Part shown: piece after piece, positions 1 through 8,325 of the stretch
Position numbering within the stretch: the first letter of the stretch is position 1
Layout: each line of letters starts with the position of its first letter
Source: FEB-7 sp963698265
GTDB taxonomy: Bacteria; Pseudomonadota; Gammaproteobacteria; Burkholderiales; Usitatibacteraceae
Reading direction: 5' to 3'
Length of the DNA stretch: 64,000 bases
NCBI GenBank assembly: GCA_963698265.1
Contig: CAVOQC010000001.1
Coordinates: 1,054,001-1,118,000, forward strand
Program-made: the position numbers and the translations under genes
Notes under the pieces: generated by a model
What the model was told of the DNA's origin: nothing
What the model saw: the letters and a program-made list of their open reading frames with translations, nothing else
The model's database searches: none

Positions 1-1191
1 CCCGTCACCGCGGTGATGTACTCGGGCCTGCCGACGACCTTCGTGCTCTCCGGCGGGACGGGTTCCTACGTCATCGCATCGAGCGACCAGGCGGTGCTGC
101 AGGTGGCCGGCGGGGTGACCGGGCGCTCCGTGACGCTGGTGCCCAACAACGTGGCCGCGGAAACGACCGTCACGCTGACCGTGCGCGACACCGGGGCCGC
201 AACCCCCGTCCAGGCGACCGTCACCGTGCGCCCCGGCACCGTCAACAACAATGTGACGATCACGCCGAGCTCCACGCAATCGTCGAGCTGCACGCCTGCG
301 ATCTGCTCGGGCGGCGACGCCGAGGTCAAGGTGACCATCTCCCAGGGCGGCATCCCGCTCGCCGCGCGCGGCATCCGCTTCGAGGTGCTCTCCGGCAGCT
401 TCGCCTTCATCACCACCGCGCCGGGCGTCACGCCGGAGCTGACCGCGACCTTCACCGACACCACGACCGACGAGACGGGCATCGCGCGCACGAGAATCCG
501 CGTGACGGCGCTCGCGGCCAACCAGACCGCGCTCCTGCGGGTCACGGATCTCGCCACCGGCGCCTACCGCCAGTCGGCCTTCGCCATCGCCCAGTTCACC
601 GGCAACACGCTTGCCTTCTTCTCGCTGCCCACGGAGATCACCTTCACCGGGGCGTTCTCGACCGCGTGCGCGGCCAACGTGGCGAGCGATGTCTCGATCT
701 TCGGCGGCACGCCGCCCTACAGCATCTCCGGCGGCTCCTCGGCCTTCACGGTGACGCCCTCCACGGTGCTCACGAACGGCGGCAAGTTCAACATCATCCT
801 GCCCCTCGGGGCGAGCTGCGTGGACGGCGCGTCCATCGGCATCACGGACGCCACCGGGCGCACGATCGCGGTCACGGTGAACAACGTGCTCGGCTCGGGG
901 ACGGCGCCGGCGCCGGTGGTGGTCCTGTCGCCAGCCGCGTTGACGCTGTTTTGCTCATCTGCCCCACCGGGGACAATCACTTCATCGCTCACCATCAGCG
1001 GCGGATCGGGGACGTTCTCGGCGGGTGTCGATCACCCGCGCGTGACGGCCATCGTCAGTGGGCGGACGGTCACCTTGGAGAGGGTGGGCGGTGACCGAGC
1101 GCTGGTCTATCCGACGACAGGCCGGGTCACGGTCACCGACGGCGCGACATCGGCCTCCTCGGTCCTCACGGTCCCGGCCAATTGCCCCTGA
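1..1191 (+). CDS. Exported Ig-like (bacterial adhesin-type) repeat protein, 5' truncated
   Basis: The reading frame is open from base 1 to the TGA at 1189-1191, so the gene begins outside the window and about 396 residues are visible. The protein is rich in Thr, Val, Ser and Gly with alternating beta-strand patterns, and has recurring blocks ending in FGGTPPY-like and VTPSTV-like motifs, as in tandem Ig-like (Big-type) surface domains. It is a paralogue of the next gene: both share the Cys-containing block before SDV.IFGGT.PY and both end in a short NCP tail. No catalytic motif is seen. Function is unknown; an extracytoplasmic structural or adhesion role is inferred from composition and from the lipoprotein signal on the paralogue. 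Confidence 0.75.
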   Translation, partial: PVTAVMYSGLPTTFVLSGGTGSYVIASSDQAVLQVAGGVTGRSVTLVPNNVAAETTVTLTVRDTGAATPVQATVTVRPGTVNNNVTITPSSTQSSSCTPAICSGGDAEVKVTISQGGIPLAARGIRFEVLSGSFAFITTAPGVTPELTATFTDTTTDETGIARTRIRVTALAANQTALLRVTDLATGAYRQSAFAIAQFTGNTLAFFSLPTEITFTGAFSTACAANVASDVSIFGGTPPYSISGGSSAFTVTPSTVLTNGGKFNIILPLGASCVDGASIGITDATGRTIAVTVNNVLGSGTAPAPVVVLSPAALTLFCSSAPPGTITSSLTISGGSGTFSAGVDHPRVTAIVSGRTVTLERVGGDRALVYPTTGRVTVTDGATSASSVLTVPANCP

Positions 1192-1259
1192 GAGCGCACA
1201 CCGGGAACCGCGGGATTGCTGCGCCGCCGCACGCCCCGGATCGCCCGGGGCGGGCCCCT

Positions 1260-1291
1260 GCAACTTCCGCTTGCAAGCAACTGCAAGTTGC
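1260..1291. repeat. Imperfect hairpin between the two Ig-like genes
   Basis: GCAACTT at 1260-1266 is the reverse complement of AAGTTGC at 1285-1291, followed by an AT-rich stretch. It sits about 70 bases after the first Ig-like gene and could be a weak terminator, but there is no clear U-run. Confidence 0.3.
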
Positions 1292-1367
1292 GCTTTAATA
1301 AACGCCGATAACCCGCTAATTTTGAAGAATTCTTGTTGCGGGTCCCAGTAAAAAAGGGGAAACAATC

Positions 1368-2732
1368 GTGAATTTCGAGCCGCTTCGACGCCTGCATACC
1401 ACGCTGTCCGTAGCCTTCCTGGCCGCGGGCGCGCTGATCCTCACCTCCTGCGGCGGTGGCGGCGCCACCGGCTCGCCAGCCGCGGTGGGCAACCTCCAGC
1501 TCCTGCCGGGCTCTGCGTCCATCTACGCGGGCGTGCCCTACACCGCCAACATCGTCGGCGGCCGTCCGCCCTACCTGGTGACTTCGAGCGAGCAGACGCT
1601 CATCGAGCTGAACTTCACCACCAGCAGCAACTCGTTCCAGTTCGTCGCGAGGAACCCGGGCGTGGTCGACGTGGGCCTGGATCCCGACGAGGTGCCGCGC
1701 CGCTCGGTCAACATCGAGGTGCGCGACAGCAACGGCGCGTCCATCACCAACACCTACAGCGTCCTGCAGAACTTCTTCACCGGCTACCGCGAGAGCTACC
1801 AGAGCACGTGCAGCACGGGCACCGGTTCCGGGGCCACTGCACCGCCGGCCTGTTCCGGCACCGATTCCCTCATCACGATATTCCCGATTTCCAACGGCAC
1901 GCTCTACGGCAACCGCGAATTCCAGTTCGACCGGGTCCGCGGCGACTTCTCCTTCGTCGAGCCCGATCCCGCGACGATCCCGCAGCTCGTCGACCGGATC
2001 CGCGCGCGAACCGACCAGACGGGCAAGGCCATCGTGCGGATGCGCGTGACCTCCGCCGCGCCCACGCAGCTCGCCACCTACAAGGTGACCGACATCCTGA
2101 CGGGCGTCACGACGGACATGGTCGTCCTCATCGTCCAGCAGCCGGTCGCCGACGCGATCACCGTGTTGCCGGCTACCGTCGCGTTCACGGGCGGCGACAA
2201 CACCTCCTGCGGCTCCGGCGCCTCCGACGTCTTCGTCTTCGGCGGCACGGCTCCCTACACCATCACCGGAACGGCCGGCGTCGGCGTCTCGCCGTCGACG
2301 GTTGCCGCGTCCGGCGAGCGCTTCACGGTCCTGGCGGGCTCCTCGGCGCCGCCCTGCAAGACGGGCACGACCGTGCTCGTAAGCGACAGTCGCGGAGCAC
2401 TCACCACGGTCGCCGTGACGTTCACCGCGGGACCGGCGCCGGCTGCCGTGACGCCGCCGCCTGTCGTGGCCCTCATGGTCTCGCCGACCACCATCGCCGT
2501 CCTGAACTGCGGCACTTCCGCGCAATCGACGGTAGCGGGCGGGGTCGGCCCGATCAGCGTGACCTCGCTGCATCCGAGGATCACCGCCACGATCGCCGGC
2601 AGCACGATCACGATGACGCGGCTCAACGGCGACGGCGTGACCAACTATCCGGCGAGCGGCACGGTAAACGTGACGGACGGCTCGACGATCGTCCCCATCA
2701 CCATCACCGCCACGCCGATCAACTGTCCGTAG
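1368..2732 (+). CDS. Ig-like repeat lipoprotein
   Basis: A 454-residue protein. The N-terminus has a basic segment, a hydrophobic core and a lipobox-like LTSC about 28 residues in, followed by a Gly-rich linker, so it is predicted to be a lipoprotein exported by Sec. The rest is Thr/Val/Ser-rich beta-type sequence with at least three Ig-like blocks and paired cysteines. It is homologous along its length to the truncated gene upstream, which suggests a local tandem duplication. The start follows a purine-rich GGGGAAAC. No enzymatic motif is visible; binding partner and role are unknown. A strong terminator follows immediately. Confidence 0.8.
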   Translation: MNFEPLRRLHTTLSVAFLAAGALILTSCGGGGATGSPAAVGNLQLLPGSASIYAGVPYTANIVGGRPPYLVTSSEQTLIELNFTTSSNSFQFVARNPGVVDVGLDPDEVPRRSVNIEVRDSNGASITNTYSVLQNFFTGYRESYQSTCSTGTGSGATAPPACSGTDSLITIFPISNGTLYGNREFQFDRVRGDFSFVEPDPATIPQLVDRIRARTDQTGKAIVRMRVTSAAPTQLATYKVTDILTGVTTDMVVLIVQQPVADAITVLPATVAFTGGDNTSCGSGASDVFVFGGTAPYTITGTAGVGVSPSTVAASGERFTVLAGSSAPPCKTGTTVLVSDSRGALTTVAVTFTAGPAPAAVTPPPVVALMVSPTTIAVLNCGTSAQSTVAGGVGPISVTSLHPRITATIAGSTITMTRLNGDGVTNYPASGTVNVTDGSTIVPITITATPINCP

Positions 2733-2751
2733 CGTAGCGCCAGCCTCGCGC

Positions 2752-2779
2752 AAACGGGCATCTCTCGGGATGCCCGTTT
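2752..2779 (+). terminator. Rho-independent-type terminator after the Ig-like lipoprotein
   Basis: A perfect 11-bp inverted repeat, AAACGGGCATC (2752-2762) and GATGCCCGTTT (2769-2779), with a 6-base loop and a following CGTTT. It lies 20 bases after the lipoprotein stop and separates that gene from the polysaccharide genes. Confidence 0.8.
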
Positions 2780-2822
2780 CGTTTCCGGCCCTTGGAACCC
2801 GCGACTCCCATCCCCGCGAAGG

Positions 2823-3704
2823 TCGCTCGTCACCGGCGCCGGCGGTTTCATCGGCTCGGCTTTCGCGGCCCGGGTGGGTGAACACCGGCGCATCGCGATG
2901 TCCGGGGACGGTTGGCATGACGCGGTCGCGGCCGCTGACCTGAAGGGCGCGACGGTGATTCACCTCGCCGCACGCGTGCACGAGCCGAATGGCGCGGCGG
3001 AGGACTTCGCGCGCGACAACACGGAAAAGACCCGCCTTCTCGCCGAGGCCGCCGCCGGCGCCGGCGCGACCCGCTTCGTGTTCGCGAGCACGGTGAAGGT
3101 CCACGGCGAGCAGACGCGCGGGGGCGCCTTCCGGCCCGATTCCCCGGCGGCGCCAGCCGATCCCTACGCCCGGTCGAAATGGCGTGCCGAGGAGGCGCTT
3201 CGCGAAATCTCCGCACGCACGGGGCTCCCGGTGACGATCGTGCGCATTCCGCTCACCTATGGCCCCGGCGTGGGAGGCAATTTCCGCGCCCTCGTTCGTC
3301 TCGCGGACTCGGGCGCGTGGCTGCCTTTCGCCGCCCTGCGCAACCGCCGCAGCTTCGTGCACGTGGACGATCTCGCCCAGGCGCTGCTGCTGGCTGCCAC
3401 GCATCCTCGGGCGCCGGGCCGGGCCTTCATTGCCGCCCATCCGGTTCCCGTCGAGACGGCGGACCTGGTGCGCATGCTGCGTGCGGCCCTGGGCCGGCCC
3501 GCGCGGCTCTTCGCGTCTCCCGCCTTCCTGCTGGAGGCCGCGGCGACGCTTGCCGGCATGGGTGGCCGGATGCGCCGGCTCACGCGGCCCCTCGAGGCCG
3601 ACCCGCAAGCCCTCATGGACGAACTCGGCTGGTCGCCGCGCGTGGACCTCTCCGGCGGAATCGCGGGCACCGTGGCCGCGTTCCGGAAGGCGGGCACGCC
3701 ATGA
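2823..3704 (+). CDS. NAD-dependent epimerase/dehydratase (short-chain, surface polysaccharide)
   Basis: Extended-SDR sugar-nucleotide epimerase family. The frame reads SLVTGAGGFIGSAF from 2823, the NAD-binding GxxGxxG loop that begins this family, so coding must extend upstream of the first conventional start (GTG 2874), which would delete that loop. No ATG, GTG or TTG lies in frame between the preceding TAG (2730) and 2874; the start is therefore unresolved (rare ATC at 2760, or a lost base). Later motifs fit the family: FASTVKVHG and the catalytic YARSK (YxxxK). The protein of about 290 residues is typical in length. It overlaps the next gene by 4 bases, so the two are coupled. Substrate is unknown, likely a UDP-hexose used for glycan assembly. 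Confidence 0.8.
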   Translation, partial: SLVTGAGGFIGSAFAARVGEHRRIAMSGDGWHDAVAAADLKGATVIHLAARVHEPNGAAEDFARDNTEKTRLLAEAAAGAGATRFVFASTVKVHGEQTRGGAFRPDSPAAPADPYARSKWRAEEALREISARTGLPVTIVRIPLTYGPGVGGNFRALVRLADSGAWLPFAALRNRRSFVHVDDLAQALLLAATHPRAPGRAFIAAHPVPVETADLVRMLRAALGRPARLFASPAFLLEAAATLAGMGGRMRRLTRPLEADPQALMDELGWSPRVDLSGGIAGTVAAFRKAGTP

Positions 3705-4681
3705 GCGCGCTCGCTGTGCTCGTGCCGGTCTTCGTGGCGATCGGTGTGATCGCGTTCCTGCGCGCGAGCGGGCTCGCGGAGCGGATGATCGACCGGCCTG
3801 GCGAGCGCTCGCTGCACGCCGTGGCCACACCGCGCATCGGCGGCATCGGCGTGATGGTGGGCGCGCTGCCCGTCGTCTTCGCATACGGCGACGCAGACGT
3901 GCGATGGATCGCCGCAGCGGCCGCGGCGCTCGCGGTGGTTTCCGTGGTCGACGATGTGCGCAGCCTGCCCGTGGCCGTGCGGCTTCCCAGTCATTTCGCC
4001 GCCGCGGCCGTGGCGGTGGGCGTGGCGTGGCCGGGTGCGGGAAGCACGGCCGCCGCCCTCGTCGTCGCCGCCGTGGCGCTGCTCGCCATCGCGTGGATGA
4101 CGAACCTCTTCAACTTCATGGACGGGGCGGACGGACTGGCGGGCGGCATGGCACTCATCGGTTTCGCCGCCCTTGCCTGGGCGGCGGTCCGCGCCGGGGA
4201 CACCTCGCTCGCGTTCGCCTCGATCGCGTTGAGCGCCGGGGCGGCGGGGTTTCTCGCGTTCAACTTCCCGCCGGCGCGCGTGTTCCTGGGCGATGCGGGA
4301 TCCGTGCCGCTGGGCTTTCTCGCCGGAGCCCTCGGCTGGCTCGGCGCAGAGCGCGGCGCCTGGCCGGCGTGGTTCCCGGCGCTCGTCTTCTCGCCCTTCA
4401 TCGTCGATGCCACCGTCACGCTCGCGAGGCGCGCGGCAAGGGGCGAATCGCTCCTCAAGGCGCACCGCGGCCACTACTACCAGCGCCTCGTCCTGGGCGG
4501 GTGGAGCCATCGCCGCCTCGCGGTGGTCGCGTGGGCCCTGATGGTCGCGGTGGCGGCGAGCGCGGTCGCGGCCCTGGGAGCCCATGCTGCGGTGCAAGGG
4601 GCTATAATTTCGGCCTGGACGATCGCCTACGCCACGCTCCTGTGGTCGATCGACCGGCGCCAATCCCGCGGGCCTTCGTGA
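3701..4681 (+). CDS. Polyprenyl-phosphate sugar-1-phosphate transferase (WecA/MraY family)
   Basis: A 326-residue integral membrane protein with about ten hydrophobic segments. It belongs to glycosyltransferase family 4, which moves a sugar-1-phosphate from a UDP-sugar onto undecaprenyl phosphate and so starts O-antigen or capsule units. Family motifs are seen: a VDD pair near residue 88, NLFNFMDGADGLAGG near 134-148, FLGDAGS near 196 and the HRGHYYQR loop near 254. The ATG at 3701 overlaps the epimerase stop (ATGA), which fixes the start and indicates translational coupling. The epimerase upstream and dehydratase downstream support a surface-glycan role. The exact sugar cannot be told from sequence. 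Confidence 0.88.
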   Translation: MSALAVLVPVFVAIGVIAFLRASGLAERMIDRPGERSLHAVATPRIGGIGVMVGALPVVFAYGDADVRWIAAAAAALAVVSVVDDVRSLPVAVRLPSHFAAAAVAVGVAWPGAGSTAAALVVAAVALLAIAWMTNLFNFMDGADGLAGGMALIGFAALAWAAVRAGDTSLAFASIALSAGAAGFLAFNFPPARVFLGDAGSVPLGFLAGALGWLGAERGAWPAWFPALVFSPFIVDATVTLARRAARGESLLKAHRGHYYQRLVLGGWSHRRLAVVAWALMVAVAASAVAALGAHAAVQGAIISAWTIAYATLLWSIDRRQSRGPS

Positions 4682-4778
4682 CCGGGACGCCTGAAAACCT
4701 CCGGGAACACGGTGGTGAGAGAAAAGAAGAATCGCGCACACGCGCGCATCGACAACCTCCTTCTCGCGGCCTGACGCC

Positions 4779-6647
4779 ATGAAAACCTTCCAGATGGATT
4801 CCCAGGCCCTCGTCGCGCTCGCGCACGACGCGGTCGCCATCACGCTGAGCTGGGCGTTCGCCTTCGCATTGCTGCGCGTGCACGGTTCCCCACCCGTGCC
4901 GGGCGAGATCACCGTGGCCCTCCTGGTGGCCATCCCGCTGCAGGGCCTGGTGAGCTACCTCTTCGGCGTCTACCAGGGCATCTGGCGCTACACGAGCCTT
5001 CCGGACGTGCAGCGCATCGTGTTCAGCGTGTTCGCCGGGACGGTCGCGGTGGCGCTGGTGCTCTTCGCGACGGGCTACGGCGAGGTGCTCACCTACCGCG
5101 AGTACGCGCTCTACCCGCTCATCCTCGTCTTGATCATGTCGGGTTCGCGGATGGCGGTGCGCTCGTTCAAGGAATGGAGCCTGTACGGCCGCGGGCTCGA
5201 GGGTGCGCCCGTGATCGTGCTCGGCGCCGGGGACGCGGCCGTGGGGCTGCTCAAGGAACTCTCGCGCAGCCAGGAGTGGCGCGTGGTGGGCCTCCTCGAC
5301 GACGACCCCCAGAAGCACGGCCGGCTGCTGCAGGGCGTGCGCGTGCTGGGCACGCTGGACGACCTTCCCCGCCTGGGCGCGCGGCTGAAGGTGCGCCACG
5401 CGATCATCGCGATGCCCTCGGTGCCCTACAAGGTGCGCCGGCGTGTCGTCGAGATCTGCAAGCGCGCCAAGGTCTCGGTGCTCACCGTGCCGTCCCTCGA
5501 GAATTTCGCCGGCGGCAAGATCGCCACCTCCAAGATCCGCAAGGTCGCGGTCGAGGACCTGATGAAGCGCGAGAGCGTGACCCTCGACGAGTCGGGCCTG
5601 CACGAGCTGCTCACCGGGAAGGTGGTCCTGGTCACCGGCGCCGGGGGTTCGATCGGCTCCGAGCTCTGCCGCCAGGTCGCGCACTTCCAGCCCTCGATGC
5701 TCGTGCTCTTCGAGCAGAGCGAGTACGCGATGTACCGCGTCGACGGCGAGCTGCGCGAGGGCTTCCCGGAAATGCCGATCGCGAGCGTGGTGGGGGACGT
5801 TAAGAACCCGCGCCGCGTGGGGCAGGTGATGCACCAGTACTCGCCTTCCATCGTCTTCCACGCCGCGGCGTACAAGCACGTGCCGCTCATGGAGGAGTTG
5901 AACTCCTGGGAGGCTGTGCAGAACAACGTCTACGGGACCTACGTGGTCGCGCGCGCGGCGATCGACTACGGCGTGCGCAAGTTCGTCTTCGTCTCCACGG
6001 ACAAGGCGGTCAACCCCACCAACGTGATGGGGGCCACCAAGCGCCTGGCGGAGATGGTGTGCCAGGCCCTGCAGGCCGGCAGCGCCACGCGCTTCGAGAT
6101 GGTGCGCTTCGGCAACGTGCTCGGCAGCGCCGGCAGCGTCATCCAGCGTTTCGAGGAGCAGATCCACAAGGGCGGGCCGGTCACCGTCACCCATCCCGAG
6201 ATGGTCCGCTACTTCATGTCCATCCCCGAGGCGGCGCAGCTCGTGCTGCAGGCCGGCTGCATGGGCCTGGGCGGCGAGATCTTCGTGATGGACATGGGAG
6301 AGCCGGTGAAGATCATCGACCTCGCGCGCGACATGATCCGCCTCTCGGAGCTCTCCGAGGAGGAGATCAAGATCGTCTACACGGGGCTCCGGCCCGGCGA
6401 GAAGCTCTTCGAGGAGCTTCTTGCGCACGACGAGCACACGCGGCCCACGCCGCACCCGAAGCTTCGCGTCGCCAAGGCCCGCGACGCCCAGCCGAGAGAG
6501 TGGCTGGACGAGCAGCTCTCCTGGCTTGCCCAGGATCGCGTATCGGCCGACGCGGACGTGCGCCGCGACCTCAAGCGCTGGGTGCCGGAATTCCAGTCGC
6601 AGGTGCGCCCCAAGCTCAAGGTGCTGCCGGGGACTCGTGCGGCCTGA
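4779..6647 (+). CDS. Membrane-anchored nucleotide-sugar 4,6-dehydratase (CapD/WbpM type)
   Basis: A 622-residue protein in the polysaccharide-biosynthesis dehydratase family. The first 130 residues hold several membrane segments. A first Rossmann domain follows, with VLGAGDAAVG near residue 147, and then the catalytic SDR domain beginning at VTGAGGSIGSE near 285. The AYKHVPLMEE and MGATKR motifs match the family. These enzymes dehydrate UDP-GlcNAc-type sugars at the cytoplasmic face to give 4-keto-6-deoxy intermediates for O-antigen or glycan synthesis. It is full length. A TATAAT hexamer at 4603-4608, inside the upstream gene, could give it its own promoter. It ends 13 bases before the convergent tRNA gene. 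Confidence 0.9.
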   Translation: MKTFQMDSQALVALAHDAVAITLSWAFAFALLRVHGSPPVPGEITVALLVAIPLQGLVSYLFGVYQGIWRYTSLPDVQRIVFSVFAGTVAVALVLFATGYGEVLTYREYALYPLILVLIMSGSRMAVRSFKEWSLYGRGLEGAPVIVLGAGDAAVGLLKELSRSQEWRVVGLLDDDPQKHGRLLQGVRVLGTLDDLPRLGARLKVRHAIIAMPSVPYKVRRRVVEICKRAKVSVLTVPSLENFAGGKIATSKIRKVAVEDLMKRESVTLDESGLHELLTGKVVLVTGAGGSIGSELCRQVAHFQPSMLVLFEQSEYAMYRVDGELREGFPEMPIASVVGDVKNPRRVGQVMHQYSPSIVFHAAAYKHVPLMEELNSWEAVQNNVYGTYVVARAAIDYGVRKFVFVSTDKAVNPTNVMGATKRLAEMVCQALQAGSATRFEMVRFGNVLGSAGSVIQRFEEQIHKGGPVTVTHPEMVRYFMSIPEAAQLVLQAGCMGLGGEIFVMDMGEPVKIIDLARDMIRLSELSEEEIKIVYTGLRPGEKLFEELLAHDEHTRPTPHPKLRVAKARDAQPREWLDEQLSWLAQDRVSADADVRRDLKRWVPEFQSQVRPKLKVLPGTRAA

Positions 6648-6660
6648 AGGGGGAATCGGT

Positions 6661-6737
6661 TGGCGCGCCCGACACGATTCGAACGTGCGACCCCTGCCTT
6701 CGGAGGGCAGTACTCTATCCAGCTGAGCTACGGGCGC
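6661..6737 (-). tRNA. tRNA-Arg (anticodon CCG)
   Basis: Read on the minus strand the 77-base gene starts GCGCCCG and ends CGGGCGC-G-CCA, a perfect 7-bp acceptor stem with an encoded CCA. The D arm begins TAGCTCAGC. The anticodon stem CTGCC/GGCAG encloses the loop CTCCGAA, giving anticodon CCG, which reads the Arg codon CGG. The T loop is TTCGAAT on a GCACG/CGTGT stem. Such a tRNA suits a genome with many CGG codons. No integrase or duplicated tRNA 3' end was seen beside it. Confidence 0.95.
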
Positions 6738-6810
6738 GTAGGGGGCGAATTCTAGACGACTTCGCCACCCCGGTCCAACGCGCACCGTGGTCCGCATGAC
6801 GCCTGCGGGC

Positions 6811-6816
6811 TATAAT
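6811..6816 (+). promoter_or_regulatory. -10 element upstream of the membrane cytochrome c
   Basis: A consensus TATAAT lies 50 bases before the cytochrome start. No good -35 is visible at the usual distance, so this is a moderate-confidence sigma-70-type promoter. Confidence 0.45.
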
Positions 6817-6865
6817 CGCGCCCTGCCGATCACGCACATCGCCGCAGGCGAATCCCGAGGAAATC

Positions 6866-7447
6866 ATGTCCCAAGCCCACCACGCCGACCCCGTCGAAAA
6901 GAAGCCCGGAGCGCATCCGGTGAAGCTCGCCATCTGGATAGGCATCGGCACGGTGTCCCTCGTCGTGGCCATCATCCTGCTCGCGCAGTTCGCCATCGGC
7001 GCCTGGGGCAGCCGCTCGCTCGAGAACGACCCCGCCATGGCTCCCGAGGCGCTCGCCCGGCGCATTGCGCCGGTCGCGAAGCTGCAGCTCGAAGGGGCGG
7101 GCGCCGTGGCCGCGGCCCCGGGACCCAAGACCGCTGCCGTAGCCCCGGCCCCGGCGGCGGGACCCAAGGTGGCAACCGTCGCAGCGGTGGCGCCCGCGGC
7201 GCAGGCCAAGAGCGGCAAGGCGATCTACGACACCGCGTGCATGGCCTGCCACGCCACGGGCGCGGCCGGAGCGCCCAAGCTGGGCGACAAGGCCGCGTGG
7301 GCTACGCGCATCAAGACAGGCATGGACGCGCTCTACGCGAGCTCCATCAAGGGCAAGGGGGCGATGCCGCCCAAGGGCGGCAACACCGCGCTCGCCGACG
7401 CCGACGTGAAGGCGGCGGTCGACTACCTGGTCGCCGGCTCGAAGTAG
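6866..7447 (+). CDS. Membrane-anchored monohaem cytochrome c (c5-like)
   Basis: A 193-residue protein. Residues about 20-45 form one hydrophobic anchor after a His/Lys-rich cytoplasmic tail. An Ala/Pro/Val-rich linker follows to about residue 115, then a small class I cytochrome c domain with one CMACH haem site and a distal Met in KGAMPPKGG. The layout places the haem domain in the periplasm on a flexible tether, as in c5-type electron carriers between the respiratory chain and terminal oxidases. The partner enzyme is not encoded nearby. A TATAAT precedes the gene and a clear terminator follows, so it is probably transcribed alone. Confidence 0.88.
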   Translation: MSQAHHADPVEKKPGAHPVKLAIWIGIGTVSLVVAIILLAQFAIGAWGSRSLENDPAMAPEALARRIAPVAKLQLEGAGAVAAAPGPKTAAVAPAPAAGPKVATVAAVAPAAQAKSGKAIYDTACMACHATGAAGAPKLGDKAAWATRIKTGMDALYASSIKGKGAMPPKGGNTALADADVKAAVDYLVAGSK

Positions 7448-7468
7448 CCGCGCGCGTCCGGCGCGAAG

Positions 7469-7491
7469 GGGCGGTCCCGGCCGCCCTTTTT
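7469..7491 (+). terminator. Rho-independent terminator after the cytochrome c gene
   Basis: GGGCGG (7469-7474) pairs with CCGCCC (7481-7486) and is followed directly by five T residues. It lies 22 bases after the cytochrome stop and ends 13 bases before the apaH start. Confidence 0.85.
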
Positions 7492-7503
7492 CATTTTCCG
7501 ACC

Positions 7504-8325
7504 ATGGCCCTCTACGCAATCGGCGACCTGCAGGGATGCCTCGATCCTCTCGAGCGCCTCGTCGACGCGCTCGCGTTCGACCCTGCCCGCGACCGCCTCT
7601 GGTTCGTGGGCGATCTCGTGAACCGCGGGCCCGATTCCCTGGGCTGCCTGCGCTACGTGAAGCAATTGGGAGACCGCGCGATCACGGTGCTCGGCAACCA
7701 CGACCTGCACCTGATCTGTATCGCCGAGGGAATCGAGAAGCCGCGCCACCGCGACACGCTCGCGGCCGTGCTGGGGGCCCCGGACCGCGACGAGCTCCTC
7801 GACTGGCTGCGCTGCCGGCCCCTCATGCACGTCGAGGGCGCCTTCGCGATGGTGCACGCGGGGCTCCTGCCCGAATGGCCGGTCGCGAAGGCGCGCGAGC
7901 TCGCGGGCGAAGTCGAGGAGGCGCTGCAGGGACCCTCGTGGCGCGAGTTCCTGCGCCACCTCTACGGAAACCAGCCCGCGCGCTGGGACGACGCGCTCGC
8001 CGGCCACGACCGCCTGCGCGTGATCGTGAACGCGATGACGCGGCTGCGCGTGTGCGCCCCCGATGGCGCCATGGACCTCGCCTTCAAGGGCGAGCCCGGG
8101 GAGCGGCATGCGCAGCGCCTGCCCTGGTTCGAGATGCCGGCGCGAGCGAGCGAGACGCACACGATCGTCTGCGGGCACTGGTCCGCCATGGGCCTGCGCG
8201 TCGCCGAAAGGGTCCTGTCCCTGGACAGCGGTTGCGTCTGGGGCCGCTCCCTCACGGCGATTCGCCTGGACGATCGCCGGCTCTTCCAGGTGCCGTGCAC
8301 GGGACCGGCAGGCCCAGAAGACTAG
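7504..8325 (+). CDS. apaH: Symmetrical bis(5'-nucleosyl)-tetraphosphatase ApaH
   Basis: A 273-residue metallophosphatase that splits diadenosine tetraphosphate (Ap4A) into two ADP in the cytoplasm. The phosphoesterase signature motifs are present in order: GDLQGC at residues 7-12, GDLVNRGPDS near 37, and GNHDLHL near 67. Length is normal for the family. The ATG at 7504 is favoured because MALYAIGDLQG is the usual N-terminus. The last 74 bases overlap the 3' end of the convergent acyltransferase gene. Confidence 0.95.
   Translation: MALYAIGDLQGCLDPLERLVDALAFDPARDRLWFVGDLVNRGPDSLGCLRYVKQLGDRAITVLGNHDLHLICIAEGIEKPRHRDTLAAVLGAPDRDELLDWLRCRPLMHVEGAFAMVHAGLLPEWPVAKARELAGEVEEALQGPSWREFLRHLYGNQPARWDDALAGHDRLRVIVNAMTRLRVCAPDGAMDLAFKGEPGERHAQRLPWFEMPARASETHTIVCGHWSAMGLRVAERVLSLDSGCVWGRSLTAIRLDDRRLFQVPCTGPAGPED

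Noticed and set aside
1107..3884. Very long minus-strand open frame of over 900 codons
   Set aside because: Arg/Gly/Pro-rich shadow of the plus-strand lipoprotein and epimerase genes; GC-rich DNA leaves such frames open by chance. The same holds for 4602-6797 and 10937-13609 on the minus strand.
6661..6737. tRNA-Arg as an integration site for a mobile element
   Set aside because: No integrase, no duplicated tRNA 3' end and ordinary housekeeping genes on both sides.
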